Positions 1 through 11,693 of a stretch of 64,000 nt of DNA are shown here, in pieces. The position numbers and the translations under genes were made by a program. Each line of letters begins with the position of its first letter. The stretch's first letter is position 1. The notes beneath the pieces were generated by a model, which searched no databases, was not told the origin of the DNA, and saw only the letters and a list, made by a program, of their open reading frames with translations. This stretch comes from Streptomyces sp. V2I9 (lineage in GTDB: Bacteria; Actinomycetota; Actinomycetes; Streptomycetales; Streptomycetaceae), in NCBI RefSeq assembly GCF_030817475.1, contig NZ_JAUSZJ010000002.1, positions 1,355,501-1,419,500 of the forward strand, in the 5' to 3' direction.

Positions 1-265
1 CGCCGCCGAACCCGCTCACGGCGAGGGAGGAGACGGAGGTCTGCGACGTGGCGTAGGAGCCGCGGCTCGCCTCGATGGAGGCGTTCGTGGGGGCCGGGCC
101 GCGCTCGTAGGGGTTGTCGGCGGCCCGGGCGCCGGGGGCCAGGGCGGTCATCAGGAGACCGGCGGTGGCCGCGCCGGCGGCCATCAGGCCCATCGGCGTA
201 CGGACGCGGCTCGGGCGGGAAGGGCGCGGGGGGAGGGTGCCGGAGGGGAGGAGGTGCTGCTGCAC
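1..265 (-). CDS. Secreted cutinase/lipase-like alpha/beta hydrolase (5' part only)
   Basis: Only the first 88 codons lie in the window; the gene runs off the left edge. The GTG start at 265 follows a GAGAGGA ribosome site. Residues 1-28 are Arg/Pro-rich, 29-45 are hydrophobic, and a signal peptidase site fits after ALAPGARA (about residue 48), so the enzyme is exported. The mature start (DNPYERGPAPTNASIEAS, then SVSSLAVSGFGG) resembles the N-terminus of actinobacterial secreted lipases and cutinases of the PET-hydrolase type, as I remember that family. The catalytic Ser-His-Asp residues lie outside the window, so enzyme class is inferred. It follows the his operon on the same strand but is separated from it by a terminator. 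Confidence 0.72.
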   Translation of the reverse strand, partial: MQQHLLPSGTLPPRPSRPSRVRTPMGLMAAGAATAGLLMTALAPGARAADNPYERGPAPTNASIEASRGSYATSQTSVSSLAVSGFGG

Positions 266-411
266 GGGGGGATCCTCTCGGTGGTGACGGACCACACCAC
301 GCGCGGGTCCGCGGCCCCTCGTCCGAGGGCCGCGGGACGCGCGCCGTGGCGGCGGCCGGCGTTCGCTCGCCGACGGTCGCCACTCTCGCCCCGCGTCCCG
401 TGGACACGCAT

Positions 412-451
412 CGGCGGTATCACCGGTCTCGGTGGACCGGTGACACCGCCG
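412..451 (-). terminator. Terminator of the histidine operon
   Basis: Arms at 412-428 and 435-451 form a 17-base stem with a 6-base loop, starting 19 bases after the hisF stop codon. One position is an A/C mismatch on the plus strand but a G-U wobble in minus-strand RNA, so the stem is complete only for the his transcript. No U tract follows, as is usual for high-GC actinomycetes. Confidence 0.7.
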
Positions 452-469
452 GTACCGCTCGGCGGCGCC

Positions 470-1225
470 TCAGCGGACCGGGTGGCCCGCCTCCCGCAGC
501 GCGCCCTTGACCTCGGAGATGCGGAGGTCACCGAAGTGGAAGACGGAGGCGGCGAGCACCGCGTCGGCTCCCGCGCCGATCGCCGGGGCGAAGTCGGCGA
601 GGCCGCCGGCGCCTCCGGAGGCGATGAGGGGGACGGAGACGTGCCTCCGCACCGCCTCGATCATCTCGGTGTCGTAGCCGTCCTTCGTGCCGTCGGCGTC
701 CATCGAGTTGAGCAGGATCTCCCCCGCTCCCAGCTCGGCGGCCCGGTGGGCCCACTCGACGGCGTCGAGGCCGGTGCCCTTGCGGCCGCCGTGCGTGGTG
801 ACCTCGAAGGTGCCCTGCGGGGTGCGGCGGGCGTCCACGGAGAGCACCAGGACCTGGCGTCCGAAGCGTTCGGCGATCTCACGGATGAGGTCGGGGCGGG
901 CGATGGCGGCCGTGTTGACGCCGACCTTGTCGGCCCCGGCGCGCAGCAGCTTGTCGACGTCGTCCGCGGTGCGGACGCCGCCGCCGACCGTGAGCGGGAT
1001 GAAGACCTGCTCGGCGGTGCGGCGGACCACGTCGTACGTCGTCTCGCGGTCGCCGCTGGAGGCGGTGATGTCCAGGAAGGTCAGCTCGTCGGCGCCCTCG
1101 GCGTCGTACAGCGTGGCCATCTCGACGGGGTCGCCCGCGTCGCGCAGGTTCTGGAAGTTGACGCCCTTGACGACCCGGCCGTTGTCGACGTCCAGGCAGG
1201 GGATGACCCGTACGGCGAGACTCAT
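470..1225 (-). CDS. hisF: Imidazole glycerol phosphate synthase, cyclase subunit HisF
   Basis: A 251-residue TIM barrel, the usual HisF size. With HisH it turns PRFAR plus ammonia into imidazole glycerol phosphate and AICAR, the fifth step of histidine synthesis. The two catalytic aspartates are Asp12 (in [10 protein letters not shown]) and Asp131 (in LVLSVDAR). Phosphate-binding loops are TVGGGVR near residue 80 and ASGGAG near the C-terminus. It is the last gene of the his operon; its ATG overlaps the stop of the RidA-like gene in an ATGA, which suggests translational coupling. Confidence 0.97.
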   Translation of the reverse strand: MSLAVRVIPCLDVDNGRVVKGVNFQNLRDAGDPVEMATLYDAEGADELTFLDITASSGDRETTYDVVRRTAEQVFIPLTVGGGVRTADDVDKLLRAGADKVGVNTAAIARPDLIREIAERFGRQVLVLSVDARRTPQGTFEVTTHGGRKGTGLDAVEWAHRAAELGAGEILLNSMDADGTKDGYDTEMIEAVRRHVSVPLIASGGAGGLADFAPAIGAGADAVLAASVFHFGDLRISEVKGALREAGHPVR

Positions 1226-1629
1226 CGGGCACCTCCCCGGTACGCCTCGACCTCGACCTCGACGACCAGGCTCGGGTCCACGAAGCCGGACACGATGATC
1301 ATCGAGGCGGCGGGGCGCACGGCGTCGAACAGCTCCTTGTGGGCGCGGCCGACCTCCTCCACGTCCCGCGCGTGCGTGATGTACATCCGGGTGCGGACGA
1401 CGTCCTCGCGGCCGAGGCCCACCTGCTCCAGCGCGGCGAACGCGACGTCGAAGGAGGTGACGGCCTGCTCGTACGGGGAGCCCGCGGCGATCTCGCCGTT
1501 GATCACGGAGGTGCAGCCGGCCACCAGGACGAGCCCGTTCGGGAGTTCGACGGCGCGCGAGTAGCCGAACTTCTCCTCCCGGGGGGCGCCGGTGGAGATC
1601 CGGCGTACGGAGGCGGGGGCGCCGCTCAT
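1222..1629 (-). CDS. RidA/YjgF-family protein in the his operon
   Basis: A 135-residue single-domain protein of the RidA (YjgF/YER057c/UK114) fold, recognisable from [16 protein letters not shown], the central [26 protein letters not shown] and the end VVEVEVEAY. Classical RidA enzymes hydrolyse reactive enamines and imines and use an arginine in a motif like RSxVEV. Here the matching stretch reads AASMIIVSG with no arginine, so it probably belongs to a subfamily without the standard deaminase site; that alignment is by eye. It is locked between priA and hisF by ATGA overlaps at both ends, so its dosage follows the histidine enzymes. Any role in that pathway is inferred from position. Confidence 0.85.
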   Translation of the reverse strand: MSGAPASVRRISTGAPREEKFGYSRAVELPNGLVLVAGCTSVINGEIAAGSPYEQAVTSFDVAFAALEQVGLGREDVVRTRMYITHARDVEEVGRAHKELFDAVRPAASMIIVSGFVDPSLVVEVEVEAYRGGAR

Positions 1630-2351
1630 GCGGCGACCGCCTTGAGCGCCTCTTCCAGCGTGAACGCCTTGGCGTACAGCGCCTTGCCGACGATCGCGCC
1701 CTCGACGCCCTCGGGGACGAGGAGGGAGATCGCGCGGAGGTCGTCGAGCGAGGAGACCCCGCCGGAGGCGACGACCGGCCGGTCGGTGGCGGCGCAGACG
1801 TCGCGCAGCAGGCCCAGGTTGGGGCCCTGGAGGGTGCCGTCCTTGGCGATGTCGGTGACGACGTAGCGGGCGCAGCCCTCGGAGTCGAGGCGGGCGAGGG
1901 TCTCGTACAGGTCGCCGCCGTCACGGGTCCAGCCCCGGCCGCGCAGGGTGGTGCCCCGGACGTCGAGGCCGACGGCGATCTTGTCGCCGTGCTCGGCGAT
2001 GACCTTGGCGACCCACTCGGGGGTCTCCAGGGCGGCGGTGCCGAGGTTGACGCGGCGGCAGCCGGTGGCGAGGGCGGCGGCGAGCGAGGCGTCGTCGCGG
2101 ATGCCGCCGGACAGCTCGACCTTGATGTCCATGGCCCCGGCGACCTCGGCGATCAGGGCGCGGTTGTCGCCGGTCCCGAAGGCGGCGTCCAGGTCCACGA
2201 GGTGCAGCCACTCGGCGCCGGCGCTCTGCCAGGCGAGGGCGGCCTCCAGCGGGGAGCCGTAGGAGGTCTCGGAACCGGACTCGCCGTGGACGAGGCGGAC
2301 GGCCTGGCCGTCGCGGACGTCGACGGCGGGGAGCAGTTCAAGCTTCGGCAT
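1626..2351 (-). CDS. priA: Bifunctional HisA/TrpF isomerase PriA
   Basis: A 241-residue beta/alpha barrel. In actinobacteria without a separate trpF, this one enzyme isomerises both ProFAR (histidine) and phosphoribosyl anthranilate (tryptophan). Visible residues match the family: Asp11 (LLPAVDV), Arg19, Asp130 (AVGLDVRG), Trp141 and Arg143 in [10 protein letters not shown], and Asp171 in DIAKDGT. The Trp/Arg loop is typical of dual-substrate PriA rather than plain HisA. Its ATG shares one base with the TAA stop of hisH, and its stop overlaps the RidA-like start. Dual activity is inferred from family knowledge. Confidence 0.93.
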   Translation of the reverse strand: MPKLELLPAVDVRDGQAVRLVHGESGSETSYGSPLEAALAWQSAGAEWLHLVDLDAAFGTGDNRALIAEVAGAMDIKVELSGGIRDDASLAAALATGCRRVNLGTAALETPEWVAKVIAEHGDKIAVGLDVRGTTLRGRGWTRDGGDLYETLARLDSEGCARYVVTDIAKDGTLQGPNLGLLRDVCAATDRPVVASGGVSSLDDLRAISLLVPEGVEGAIVGKALYAKAFTLEEALKAVAA

Positions 2352-2992
2352 TACAGCGTCTCGATCCAGTTGGTCAGCAGCTGGGCGCCGGCGTCGCCGG
2401 ACTTCTCGGGGTGGAACTGGGTGGCCCACAGCGCGCCGTTCTCCACGGCGGCCACGAACCGTTCGCCGTACGTGGACCACGTGACCCGGGGGGCCCGGAT
2501 CTTGGCGTTGGTGACTTCGAGGGACCAGTCGTGCGCCGCGTAGGAGTGCACGAAGTAATAGCGCGCGTCGGCGTCCAGACCGGCGAAGAGCCGGGAGTCC
2601 TCGGGGGCCTCGACGGTGTTCCACCCCATGTGGGGAACGACGTCGGCCTTCAGGGGGCCGACCGTGCCGGGCCATTCGTCCAGGCCCTCGGTCTCCACGC
2701 CGTGCTCGATGCCGCGCTCGAACAGGATCTGCATCCCGACGCAGATGCCCATGACGGGGCGGCCGCCGGAGAGCCTGCGGCCGATGATCCAGTCGCCGCG
2801 GGCGCGCTTCAGCCCCTCCATGCAGGCGGCGAACGCGCCGACGCCGGGGACGAGCAGCCCGTCGGCGGCCATGGCGCGGTCGAAGTCGCGGGTGATCTCG
2901 ACGTCCGCGCCGACGCGGGCGAGGGCCCGCTCGGCGGAACGGACGTTGCCGAAGCCGTAGTCGAAGACGACGACCTTCTTGGTGTCGGTCAT
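2351..2992 (-). CDS. hisH: Imidazole glycerol phosphate synthase, glutaminase subunit HisH
   Basis: A 213-residue class I glutamine amidotransferase. It releases ammonia from glutamine and channels it to HisF. The nucleophile Cys84 sits in GICVGMQIL and the His194/Glu196 pair in [10 protein letters not shown]; an oxyanion loop VPGVGAF lies near residue 48. It ends in TAA, whose first base is also the last base of the priA start codon. A gap of 42 bases separates it from the upstream 55-codon membrane gene. Confidence 0.97.
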   Translation of the reverse strand: MTDTKKVVVFDYGFGNVRSAERALARVGADVEITRDFDRAMAADGLLVPGVGAFAACMEGLKRARGDWIIGRRLSGGRPVMGICVGMQILFERGIEHGVETEGLDEWPGTVGPLKADVVPHMGWNTVEAPEDSRLFAGLDADARYYFVHSYAAHDWSLEVTNAKIRAPRVTWSTYGERFVAAVENGALWATQFHPEKSGDAGAQLLTNWIETL

Positions 2993-3034
2993 GGCATGGC
3001 CTTCTTGTCGTACTCGCTCATCACGTGCCCGCCC

Positions 3035-3198
3035 TCAGTCCCAGAGTCCCTGGATCCGCAGGATGCCCGCCACCAGGCACATCACGGAGCCGATCGACAG
3101 CAGCACGATGACGCCCTTGGGCATCCCCTGCTTGGCGAAGGAGTAGACGCCGCCGGCGAGGAAGAGGCCGACGACGATCAGGATGGTGTTGAGGCCGT

Positions 3199-3202
<4 letters not shown>
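3035..3202 (-). CDS. Small two-helix membrane protein in the his operon
   Basis: A 55-residue protein starting at GTG 3202, whose first bases form a GTGA overlap with the hisB stop; a longer reading from 3295 would sit inside hisB and is less likely. Two hydrophobic helices (about residues 5-22 and 31-49) flank a short polar turn, FAKQGMPKG. It contains no metal-binding or catalytic motif I can name. The tight coupling to hisB suggests translation with the pathway enzymes. Its function is unknown; membrane localisation is the only safe statement. Confidence 0.75.
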
Positions 3203-6348
<3,146 letters not shown>

Positions 6349-6421
6349 GTGTCTCGGCCATGTCCGGCCGTCACCGCTGACCACGGGCTTCCACGGCGTC
6401 ACACACGGGAATAACGGCCCT

Positions 6422-6471
6422 ACAGCATGTGTGCACCACGAAGGCATGACGGCACGACAGCATGTGTGCAC
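6422..6471 (+). repeat. 15-base direct repeat before the membrane protein gene
   Basis: ACAGCATGTGTGCAC occurs exactly at 6422-6436 and 6457-6471, starts 35 bases apart. Each copy contains the palindrome GTGCAC. The second copy ends one base before the GGAGGG ribosome site of the gene at 6485, so it could be an operator or part of the leader RNA. Confidence 0.5.
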
Positions 6472-6484
6472 GGAGGGAGCGGCC

Positions 6485-8086
6485 GTGACCGAGCCGCACG
6501 ACGGCGACATCCCGGACGGCCTCAGCGCAGCGGAGCTGGGCATGTGGCAGTCCTTCCGCAACGGGACGACCTACGACTTACGGACCTACGACCCGACCCG
6601 CAACGACCCGTTCGCCCCGCACGCCTGGGGGCCGGAGCGGAGCGTCGGCGCGCGCACGGTGGCGCGGCTGCTGCTGAGCGGCCCGCCCGCCCGGCCCGGC
6701 CGGGTGGCGGCGCTGAAGCTCCGAGGGGTGCGGATCACCGGAAAGCTGGATCTGGCGGGCGGCCGGGTCTCTCCGTACGTGGAGCTGACCGGCTGCCGCT
6801 TCGAGCAGGAGGTGGTGCTCCCGGAGTGCCATTTCACGACGTTGCGGCTGGTGGGCTGCGCGCTGCCCCGGCTGGAGGCGGCGCGGCTGCAGACGGAGGG
6901 CGATCTGCATCTGCCGCGCTGCCGGGTCGACCGGGGCATCCGGCTGACCGACGCCCAGATCGGGACGGACCTCCTGATCAACCAGCTCAGCGTCGGCCCG
7001 GACCGGCACGGGCGGGCCGTCGTCGGGGACGGCATGACGGTCGCGCAGGACCTCCAGGCGGAGATGATCGAGACGCTGGGCGAGCTGAGTCTGCGCGGGA
7101 CCAAGGTGGGCGGTTCGCTGTCCCTGCGCGGCAGCCGGCTGCGCGCGGCGGAGGACCGCCGGGCGCTGAACGCCCCGCAGCTGACGGTGGAGCGCACGCT
7201 CTACATGACCGAGGCGTGGGTGAGCGTCGACACGGGGAACCAGGGCACCACTCCCCCGTACGGCGTGGTCTACGCCCCCACCCCGGCGCGCGGCACCCGG
7301 TCGCAGATCTTCGAGTGCCGGGGCGGGGTGCGGCTGGACGACGGGCGGTTCGGGGACGCGGTGGACCTGCACAAGGCCCGGTTCACCCTGACGCGGCAGG
7401 AGGAGCTGTCGCTGCGCAGGATCGTCACTCCTGAGCTGCGGTTCAACGCGGAGCGCCCGGAGGAGGGCCGGGTCGTGCTGAACGGCGCGAAGGTGGTGAC
7501 GCTGATCGACCTGTCGACGAGCTGGCCGGGCCCCGGCGGCCTGGCGATGGGCGGCTTCGTCTACGAGAACCTGGTCCCCTACGGCCACTTCCCGCTCTCC
7601 CGGCGGCTGGAGTGGGTGCAGGCCGCGACGCCGGAGTACGTCCCCGAGCCGTACGAGCGGCTGGCTGCGGTGATGCGGAGCTGCGGGGAGGACGCGGACG
7701 CGCGCGAGGTGCTGCTGGCCAAGCAGCGCCGCCGCCGCGAGACGCTCCCACCCGCCGCGAAGGCGTGGGGGTACCTCCAGGACTGGATGGTGGCGTACGG
7801 CTACCGGCCGGGGCGGGCGGCGGTCTGGATGGCGGTGCTGTGGGCGGCGGGCACGGCGGCCTTCGCGCAGCACGATCCGCCGTCGATCAAGGGCACGGAG
7901 CATCCGCAGTGGAACCCGGCCCTGTACGCGCTGGATCTGCTGATCCCGGTGATCAACCTCGGGCAGGACGGCTACTGGCGGATGGAGGACGCCTGGCAGT
8001 GGGCCGCGGCCGGTCTGGTGCTGGTGGGATGGGTTCTGGCCACCACGGTGGCGGCGGGAGCCTCCCGGATGCTCCGCAGGGGCTGA
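6485..8086 (+). CDS. Membrane protein with pentapeptide-like beta-helix repeats; carries a TTA codon
   Basis: I chose GTG 6485 because GGAGGG precedes it by seven bases; an in-frame GTG at 6431 would add 18 residues. The 533-residue product has a soluble N-terminal region (about 60-330) of short repeating hydrophobic/polar units such as LKLRGVRITGKLDLAGG and GTKVGGSLSLRGSRL, resembling right-handed beta-helix or pentapeptide repeats. Two membrane helices lie near the C-terminus (AAVWMAVLWAAGTAAFA and AAAGLVLVGWVLATTVAAG). I recall similar Streptomyces proteins labelled membrane-associated oxidoreductase, but I see no nucleotide- or metal-binding motif. Leu32 is TTA, the only such codon in a well-supported gene here, so translation could depend on the bldA tRNA. 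Function unknown. Confidence 0.8.
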   Translation: MTEPHDGDIPDGLSAAELGMWQSFRNGTTYDLRTYDPTRNDPFAPHAWGPERSVGARTVARLLLSGPPARPGRVAALKLRGVRITGKLDLAGGRVSPYVELTGCRFEQEVVLPECHFTTLRLVGCALPRLEAARLQTEGDLHLPRCRVDRGIRLTDAQIGTDLLINQLSVGPDRHGRAVVGDGMTVAQDLQAEMIETLGELSLRGTKVGGSLSLRGSRLRAAEDRRALNAPQLTVERTLYMTEAWVSVDTGNQGTTPPYGVVYAPTPARGTRSQIFECRGGVRLDDGRFGDAVDLHKARFTLTRQEELSLRRIVTPELRFNAERPEEGRVVLNGAKVVTLIDLSTSWPGPGGLAMGGFVYENLVPYGHFPLSRRLEWVQAATPEYVPEPYERLAAVMRSCGEDADAREVLLAKQRRRRETLPPAAKAWGYLQDWMVAYGYRPGRAAVWMAVLWAAGTAAFAQHDPPSIKGTEHPQWNPALYALDLLIPVINLGQDGYWRMEDAWQWAAAGLVLVGWVLATTVAAGASRMLRRG

Positions 8087-8092
8087 CGCGGA

Positions 8093-8119
8093 GGGCGTCG
8101 CGCGGGGCGCGCGACGCCC
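8093..8119 (+). terminator. Hairpin terminator after the 6485 gene
   Basis: GGGCGTCGCGCG at 8093-8104 pairs perfectly with CGCGCGACGCCC at 8108-8119 across a GGG loop, starting six bases after the stop codon. Confidence 0.65.
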
Positions 8120-8341
8120 GGCCGGAGGGGCTCCGGCCCACGGACACGGGCGATCGGGCCCGAGGGGACCGGCCGCCCCGGCCCGGCGTCCAGCGGGGTG
8201 CGCCAGCACTCCGGATGGGCGTGATCAAGCCATCTACGGGCATTTCCTTTGCCCTTTCTTGACCCGGCCCGATACAACCCCTCCACTCGGCACAGAAGCT
8301 TCACAGCATGCCTCTGGCGCGCCCTTCACCAGCGCTTTTCA

Positions 8342-9385
8342 ATGGTCTGCACCATGGCATTCCTTCGCGCTCTGCTCCGTACCGCGCGCATGGTCCGGCA
8401 CAGTTCTCCGCTGTCCGCCGGGCCGGCGGCCGCGGATGACGCGGTGCTGCTCGACGCCCCGGACGAGCGGCTCTCCCCCGCGCTGGTCGCCGCTGCCCTG
8501 GGCGACCACGAACCGGCCGCCGGGCTGCTCGCCGCCACGCGGGAGGCGGCGGACTGGGAGAACCGGGACCGCTACCTCGGCCGGCTCGTCACCTTCGCCC
8601 GCAACCGGGACGGCTGGCTCGTCGACTGGCTGGCCACCGCCCCGCGCGACCCGGACGCCCTGCTGGTCAAGGCGGAGCTGTCGGTCCGGCGGGCCTGGGA
8701 GTCGCCCGCCCGCGCGGAACGGCTGCGCGAGGTCGCCCCGCTGATCACCGCCGCCGCCGACGCCGACCCGCGCGACCCCGTGCCGTGGCGGCTCGCCCTG
8801 GACCACGCGCGCGGCACCCACGCCACCCACACCGCCTTCGAGTCGCTGTGGGAGCAGGCGGTACGGCGTTCCGCACACCACTACGGCTGCCACGTGGCGG
8901 CGCTGCGCTACCTCTCCGCCGCCTGGTACGGCTCGCACCGCGAGTGCTTCGACTTCGCCGAGCGGGCCGCCGAGGACGCGCGGCCCGACTCCCTGGTGCA
9001 GGCCCTGCCGGTCCGGGCGGCCTTCGCGCTGCTCCTGGACTCCCGGGCGGCGAGCCGGACCACCTCGGTGCTGGAGGACCGCGTGGACGCGGCGGCCGAC
9101 CTGGCGATCAGGCTCTCCGCCGCCTACCGGCCGGGCGACCTGTGGCCGGCGGAGGTCCGCAACCTCCTCGCGTACGTGCTGCTCGCCCGTGGCCGCTGGA
9201 CGGAGGCGGTGCACCAGTTCCACATGATCGGCCGCCACGCGACGTCGTTCCCGTGGTCGTCGGTGTCCGACGACGCGCTCGGCCGGTTCCTCGACGCACG
9301 GGACGGCGCGCGGCTCCGGGCGGCCTCCCCGGCCCCGTCGCGCAGCCGGGCCGACCACGGACGCCCGCGGGGCCATTACGCTTGA
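8342..9385 (+). CDS. Hypothetical helical protein, possibly TPR-like
   Basis: A 347-residue soluble protein I cannot assign. It is rich in Ala, Arg and Leu, with repeated helix-like blocks containing aromatic pairs (WLVDWLATAPRDPDALLVKAEL, DPRDPVPWRLALDHARG, AHHYGCHVAALRYLSAAW, GRWTEAVHQFHMIGRHA). The DPxxP-W-LA and GRWTEA spacing recalls tetratricopeptide-type scaffolds. There is no signal peptide or membrane segment. The start is uncertain: ATG 8342 and ATG 8354 are in frame, neither has a clear ribosome site, and upstream in-frame starts reach 8249. It ends five bases before the next gene, so the two are probably co-transcribed. Confidence 0.7.
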   Translation: MVCTMAFLRALLRTARMVRHSSPLSAGPAAADDAVLLDAPDERLSPALVAAALGDHEPAAGLLAATREAADWENRDRYLGRLVTFARNRDGWLVDWLATAPRDPDALLVKAELSVRRAWESPARAERLREVAPLITAAADADPRDPVPWRLALDHARGTHATHTAFESLWEQAVRRSAHHYGCHVAALRYLSAAWYGSHRECFDFAERAAEDARPDSLVQALPVRAAFALLLDSRAASRTTSVLEDRVDAAADLAIRLSAAYRPGDLWPAEVRNLLAYVLLARGRWTEAVHQFHMIGRHATSFPWSSVSDDALGRFLDARDGARLRAASPAPSRSRADHGRPRGHYA

Positions 9386-9390
9386 GCGTT

Positions 9391-10155
9391 GTGACCACCG
9401 CCCGCCTTCCCCTCTTCCCGCTCAACGCGGTGCTGTTCCCCGGCCTGGTGCTGCCTCTCAACGTCTTCGAGGAGCGGTACCGCGCCATGATGCGGGAGCT
9501 GCTGAAAAGTGACGAGGACGAGCCTCGCCGCTTCGTCGTGGTCGCGATCCGCGACGGCCGCGAGACGGCCGCGACGGGCACCGGCATGCCGGACCCCGCC
9601 GCGCCCGCCCCGATCATCGAGCGCGCCCCGGCCGAGGGCTTCGGCCCCGATCCGATCCAGACCTTCCACCGGGTCGGCTGTGTGGCCGACGCGGCGACGA
9701 TCCGCGAGCGCGCCGACGGCAGCTTCGAGGTCCTGGCCACCGGCACCACGCGGGTGAGGCTGCTGTCCGTCGAGTCGAGCGGCCCGTATCTGACCGCCGA
9801 GGTCGAGGACGTCACGGAGGAACCGCCCGGCGAGGACGAGGGGGACGAGGCGGGAGCGCTCTCCGAGGGCGTCCTGCGGGCCTTCCGCGCCTACCAGAAG
9901 CGGCTGGCCGGGGCGAGCGAACGCTCGCTGGCGACCGGCGCCGAGCTGCCCGACGACCCGTCGGTGGTCTCCTACCTGGTCGCCGCGGCCACGGTCCTGG
10001 ACGTCCCCACCAAGCAGCGGCTGCTCCAGGCCCCGGACACCGCGACCCGGCTGCGCGAGGAACTGACGCTGCTGCGCAAGGAGACCGCGGTCATCCGGCA
10101 TCTGCCCTCGCTGCCCGCGGCCGACCTGACGCGGGCCCCCACCCACCCCAACTGA
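9391..10155 (+). CDS. Lon N-terminal (substrate-binding) domain protein
   Basis: A 254-residue stand-alone LON substrate-binding domain with no ATPase or protease domain. The hallmark start is LPLFPLNAVLFPGLVLPLNVFEERYRAM (residues about 5-32), followed by VGCVADAATIRERADGSFEVLATGTTRVRLL and a helical C-terminal half. Such proteins are widespread but their role is unsettled; substrate or protein binding is inferred from the domain name only. GTG 9391 was chosen because it leaves a short five-base gap to the upstream stop and the domain begins at once. Confidence 0.88.
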   Translation: MTTARLPLFPLNAVLFPGLVLPLNVFEERYRAMMRELLKSDEDEPRRFVVVAIRDGRETAATGTGMPDPAAPAPIIERAPAEGFGPDPIQTFHRVGCVADAATIRERADGSFEVLATGTTRVRLLSVESSGPYLTAEVEDVTEEPPGEDEGDEAGALSEGVLRAFRAYQKRLAGASERSLATGAELPDDPSVVSYLVAAATVLDVPTKQRLLQAPDTATRLREELTLLRKETAVIRHLPSLPAADLTRAPTHPN

Positions 10156-10170
10156 TCGAGGACTCCCCCG

Positions 10171-10671
10171 GTGGCGAAGAAGCCGAAGAAGCAGGCGGGC
10201 GGCACCCCCGCCACCGTCGCTCTGAGCACGGCGGGCACGGCCTTCACGGTCCACGCGTACGACCACGACCCGGCGTCCCCCTCGTACGGCGAGGAGGCCG
10301 CCGAGGCTCTGGGCGTCTCCCCCGACCGGGTCTTCAAGACCCTGGTCGCGGACGTGGACGGCGAGCTGACGGTCGCGGTGGTCCCGGTGGCCGGCTCGCT
10401 GGACCTCAAGGCGCTGGCGTCGGCGGTCGGCGGCAAACGCGCCACGATGGCGGACCCGGCCGCCGCGGAACGCACCACGGGCTACGTACGCGGCGGCATC
10501 TCCCCGCTCGGCCAGCGCAAACGCCTGCGCACGGTCCTGGACGCCTCGGCCCGCGCCCACGCCACGATCTGCGTGTCGGCGGGGCGCCGGGGCCTGGAGG
10601 TGGAGCTGGCGGCGACGGACCTGGCGGAGCTGACGGGGGCGGTGTTCGCGGAGATCGCGCGGGGCGCGTGA
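10171..10671 (+). CDS. ybaK: YbaK/EbsC-type Cys-tRNA(Pro) deacylase
   Basis: A 166-residue member of the YbaK/ProX editing family, which hydrolyses cysteine mischarged on tRNA-Pro. Supporting stretches are FTVHAYDHDP, EEAAEALGVSPDRVFKTLVADVDG, the conserved lysine region LDLKALASAVGGKRATMADP, and TGYVRGGISPLGQRKRLRTVLD, whose GGISPLG loop is diagnostic. It starts 15 bases after the Lon-domain gene and is probably in the same transcript. A REP-like repeat follows its stop. Confidence 0.93.
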   Translation: MAKKPKKQAGGTPATVALSTAGTAFTVHAYDHDPASPSYGEEAAEALGVSPDRVFKTLVADVDGELTVAVVPVAGSLDLKALASAVGGKRATMADPAAAERTTGYVRGGISPLGQRKRLRTVLDASARAHATICVSAGRRGLEVELAATDLAELTGAVFAEIARGA

Positions 10672-10744
10672 GGAGCGAGGCCCCCGTAGCCCCACGGTCC
10701 TTCCGGCGGACCGGTTGTCCGGCCCCGCCGCCGAGCCGGCTTTC

Positions 10745-10858
10745 CAGCCCCTCCGGCGCTTGAGGAACGGGGTCCGGGGCGGAGCCCCGGTTCCGGGAAG
10801 AGACGGGTCTCCGGTTCCGGGAAGGGGAAACAGGTCCGCCGCAGGCGACCCTAGGCCG
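10745..10858. repeat. REP-like intergenic element, single copy with tail
   Basis: The unit begins CAGCCCCTCCGGCGCTTGAG, runs through ACGGGGTCCGGGGC to a GGAGCCCCGG end, then has two GGTTCCGGGAAG copies and a GCCGCAGGCG tail. The same blocks in the same order recur at 32724-32972, so this is a dispersed family. The GGGGTCCGGGGCGGAGCCCC core can fold on itself. It lies between convergent genes and may act in termination. Confidence 0.6.
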
Positions 10859-11582
10859 CCCCGCCCCCACCCGCGGACGGCGGCGACGGCGACCCTCCGG
10901 ACGGCCCGGAAGCCGACCCCGGCCCCGCGAGGGGCCCCTGCACGGCCCCGTCGTAGTACCCCGAGAACCCCGCCCACTCCGGCTCCGGGTCCCGCGGTCC
11001 GAACGCCGCCGTCAGCAGCAGATGGACCGCCATCGCCGCGAACGGCCACGCCAGCACCGCCGCCCACACCGCGTGCAACTCCAGCGGAGCGTCGAACGTC
11101 ACGCCCCGGCCCGCCTCCTTGGCCCGCCCCACCACGTCGGAGGACGGTCCGAGCCAGACGCCGACCCGCCACGCGATCAGCGAGGCGAGCAGCGCGCCCA
11201 GGGCCAGCCCCATGACCACGAGGACGCCTCCGCGCCGCAGCCGCCAGAAGACGGCCGCCGCCGTGAGCACGCCGAAGCCGAGGGCCAGCAGCACGAACGT
11301 TCCGTCCGCCCCGATCGCCTCCTCGCCCTCGCTGTTCTTCAGGAAGACGGCCGTGTCGTCCGAGACCAGCGGGACGCGCGGCGCGAGCCACAGCCACAGC
11401 AGCCCGAGCGCGATGCCCGAGAGCGCGACCAGGACCGCGACGAGGGCGGCCTGACGGAGTTCCGTCGCCGTGTCCGGGTCGTCCGGCGAGCCCGAGGAGG
11501 GCGTGGGGTGGGAGCCGGAGGGCGGGGCCTGCCACGGGTCGTGGGGGCCGGGCTGGTCGGGCGGCGTCAGAGGTGCGGTCAC
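10851..11582 (-). CDS. DUF2567 membrane protein
   Basis: A 243-residue integral membrane protein starting at GTG 11582 (an in-frame GTG at 11603 adds seven residues). A Pro/Ser/Asp-rich cytoplasmic start of about 40 residues leads into four hydrophobic helices: LVAVLVALSGIALGLLWLWL, FVLLALGFGVLTAAAVFW, GVLVVMGLALGALLASLIAW, and AVLAWPFAAMAVHLLLTA. The end is Gly/Ser/Pro-rich. The layout matches DUF2567 as I know it from Streptomyces; the function of that family is not known. It overlaps the tail of the REP-like element. Confidence 0.72.
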   Translation of the reverse strand: MTAPLTPPDQPGPHDPWQAPPSGSHPTPSSGSPDDPDTATELRQAALVAVLVALSGIALGLLWLWLAPRVPLVSDDTAVFLKNSEGEEAIGADGTFVLLALGFGVLTAAAVFWRLRRGGVLVVMGLALGALLASLIAWRVGVWLGPSSDVVGRAKEAGRGVTFDAPLELHAVWAAVLAWPFAAMAVHLLLTAAFGPRDPEPEWAGFSGYYDGAVQGPLAGPGSASGPSGGSPSPPSAGGGGAA

Positions 11583-11693
11583 CGTGCCATCGTGCCAGGC
11601 CACCCTGTGCGGCGCCTCACCGGATACCGCACACGGGCCCGCCCGGCGCCGTACGTCCCGCGTGGAGACCGGCGCCCCGTACCGACGGGAGCG

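Noticed and set aside
6485..8086. Oxidoreductase label
   Set aside because: I recall this label on similar proteins but found no nucleotide-binding, flavin or metal motif, so no enzymatic function is claimed.
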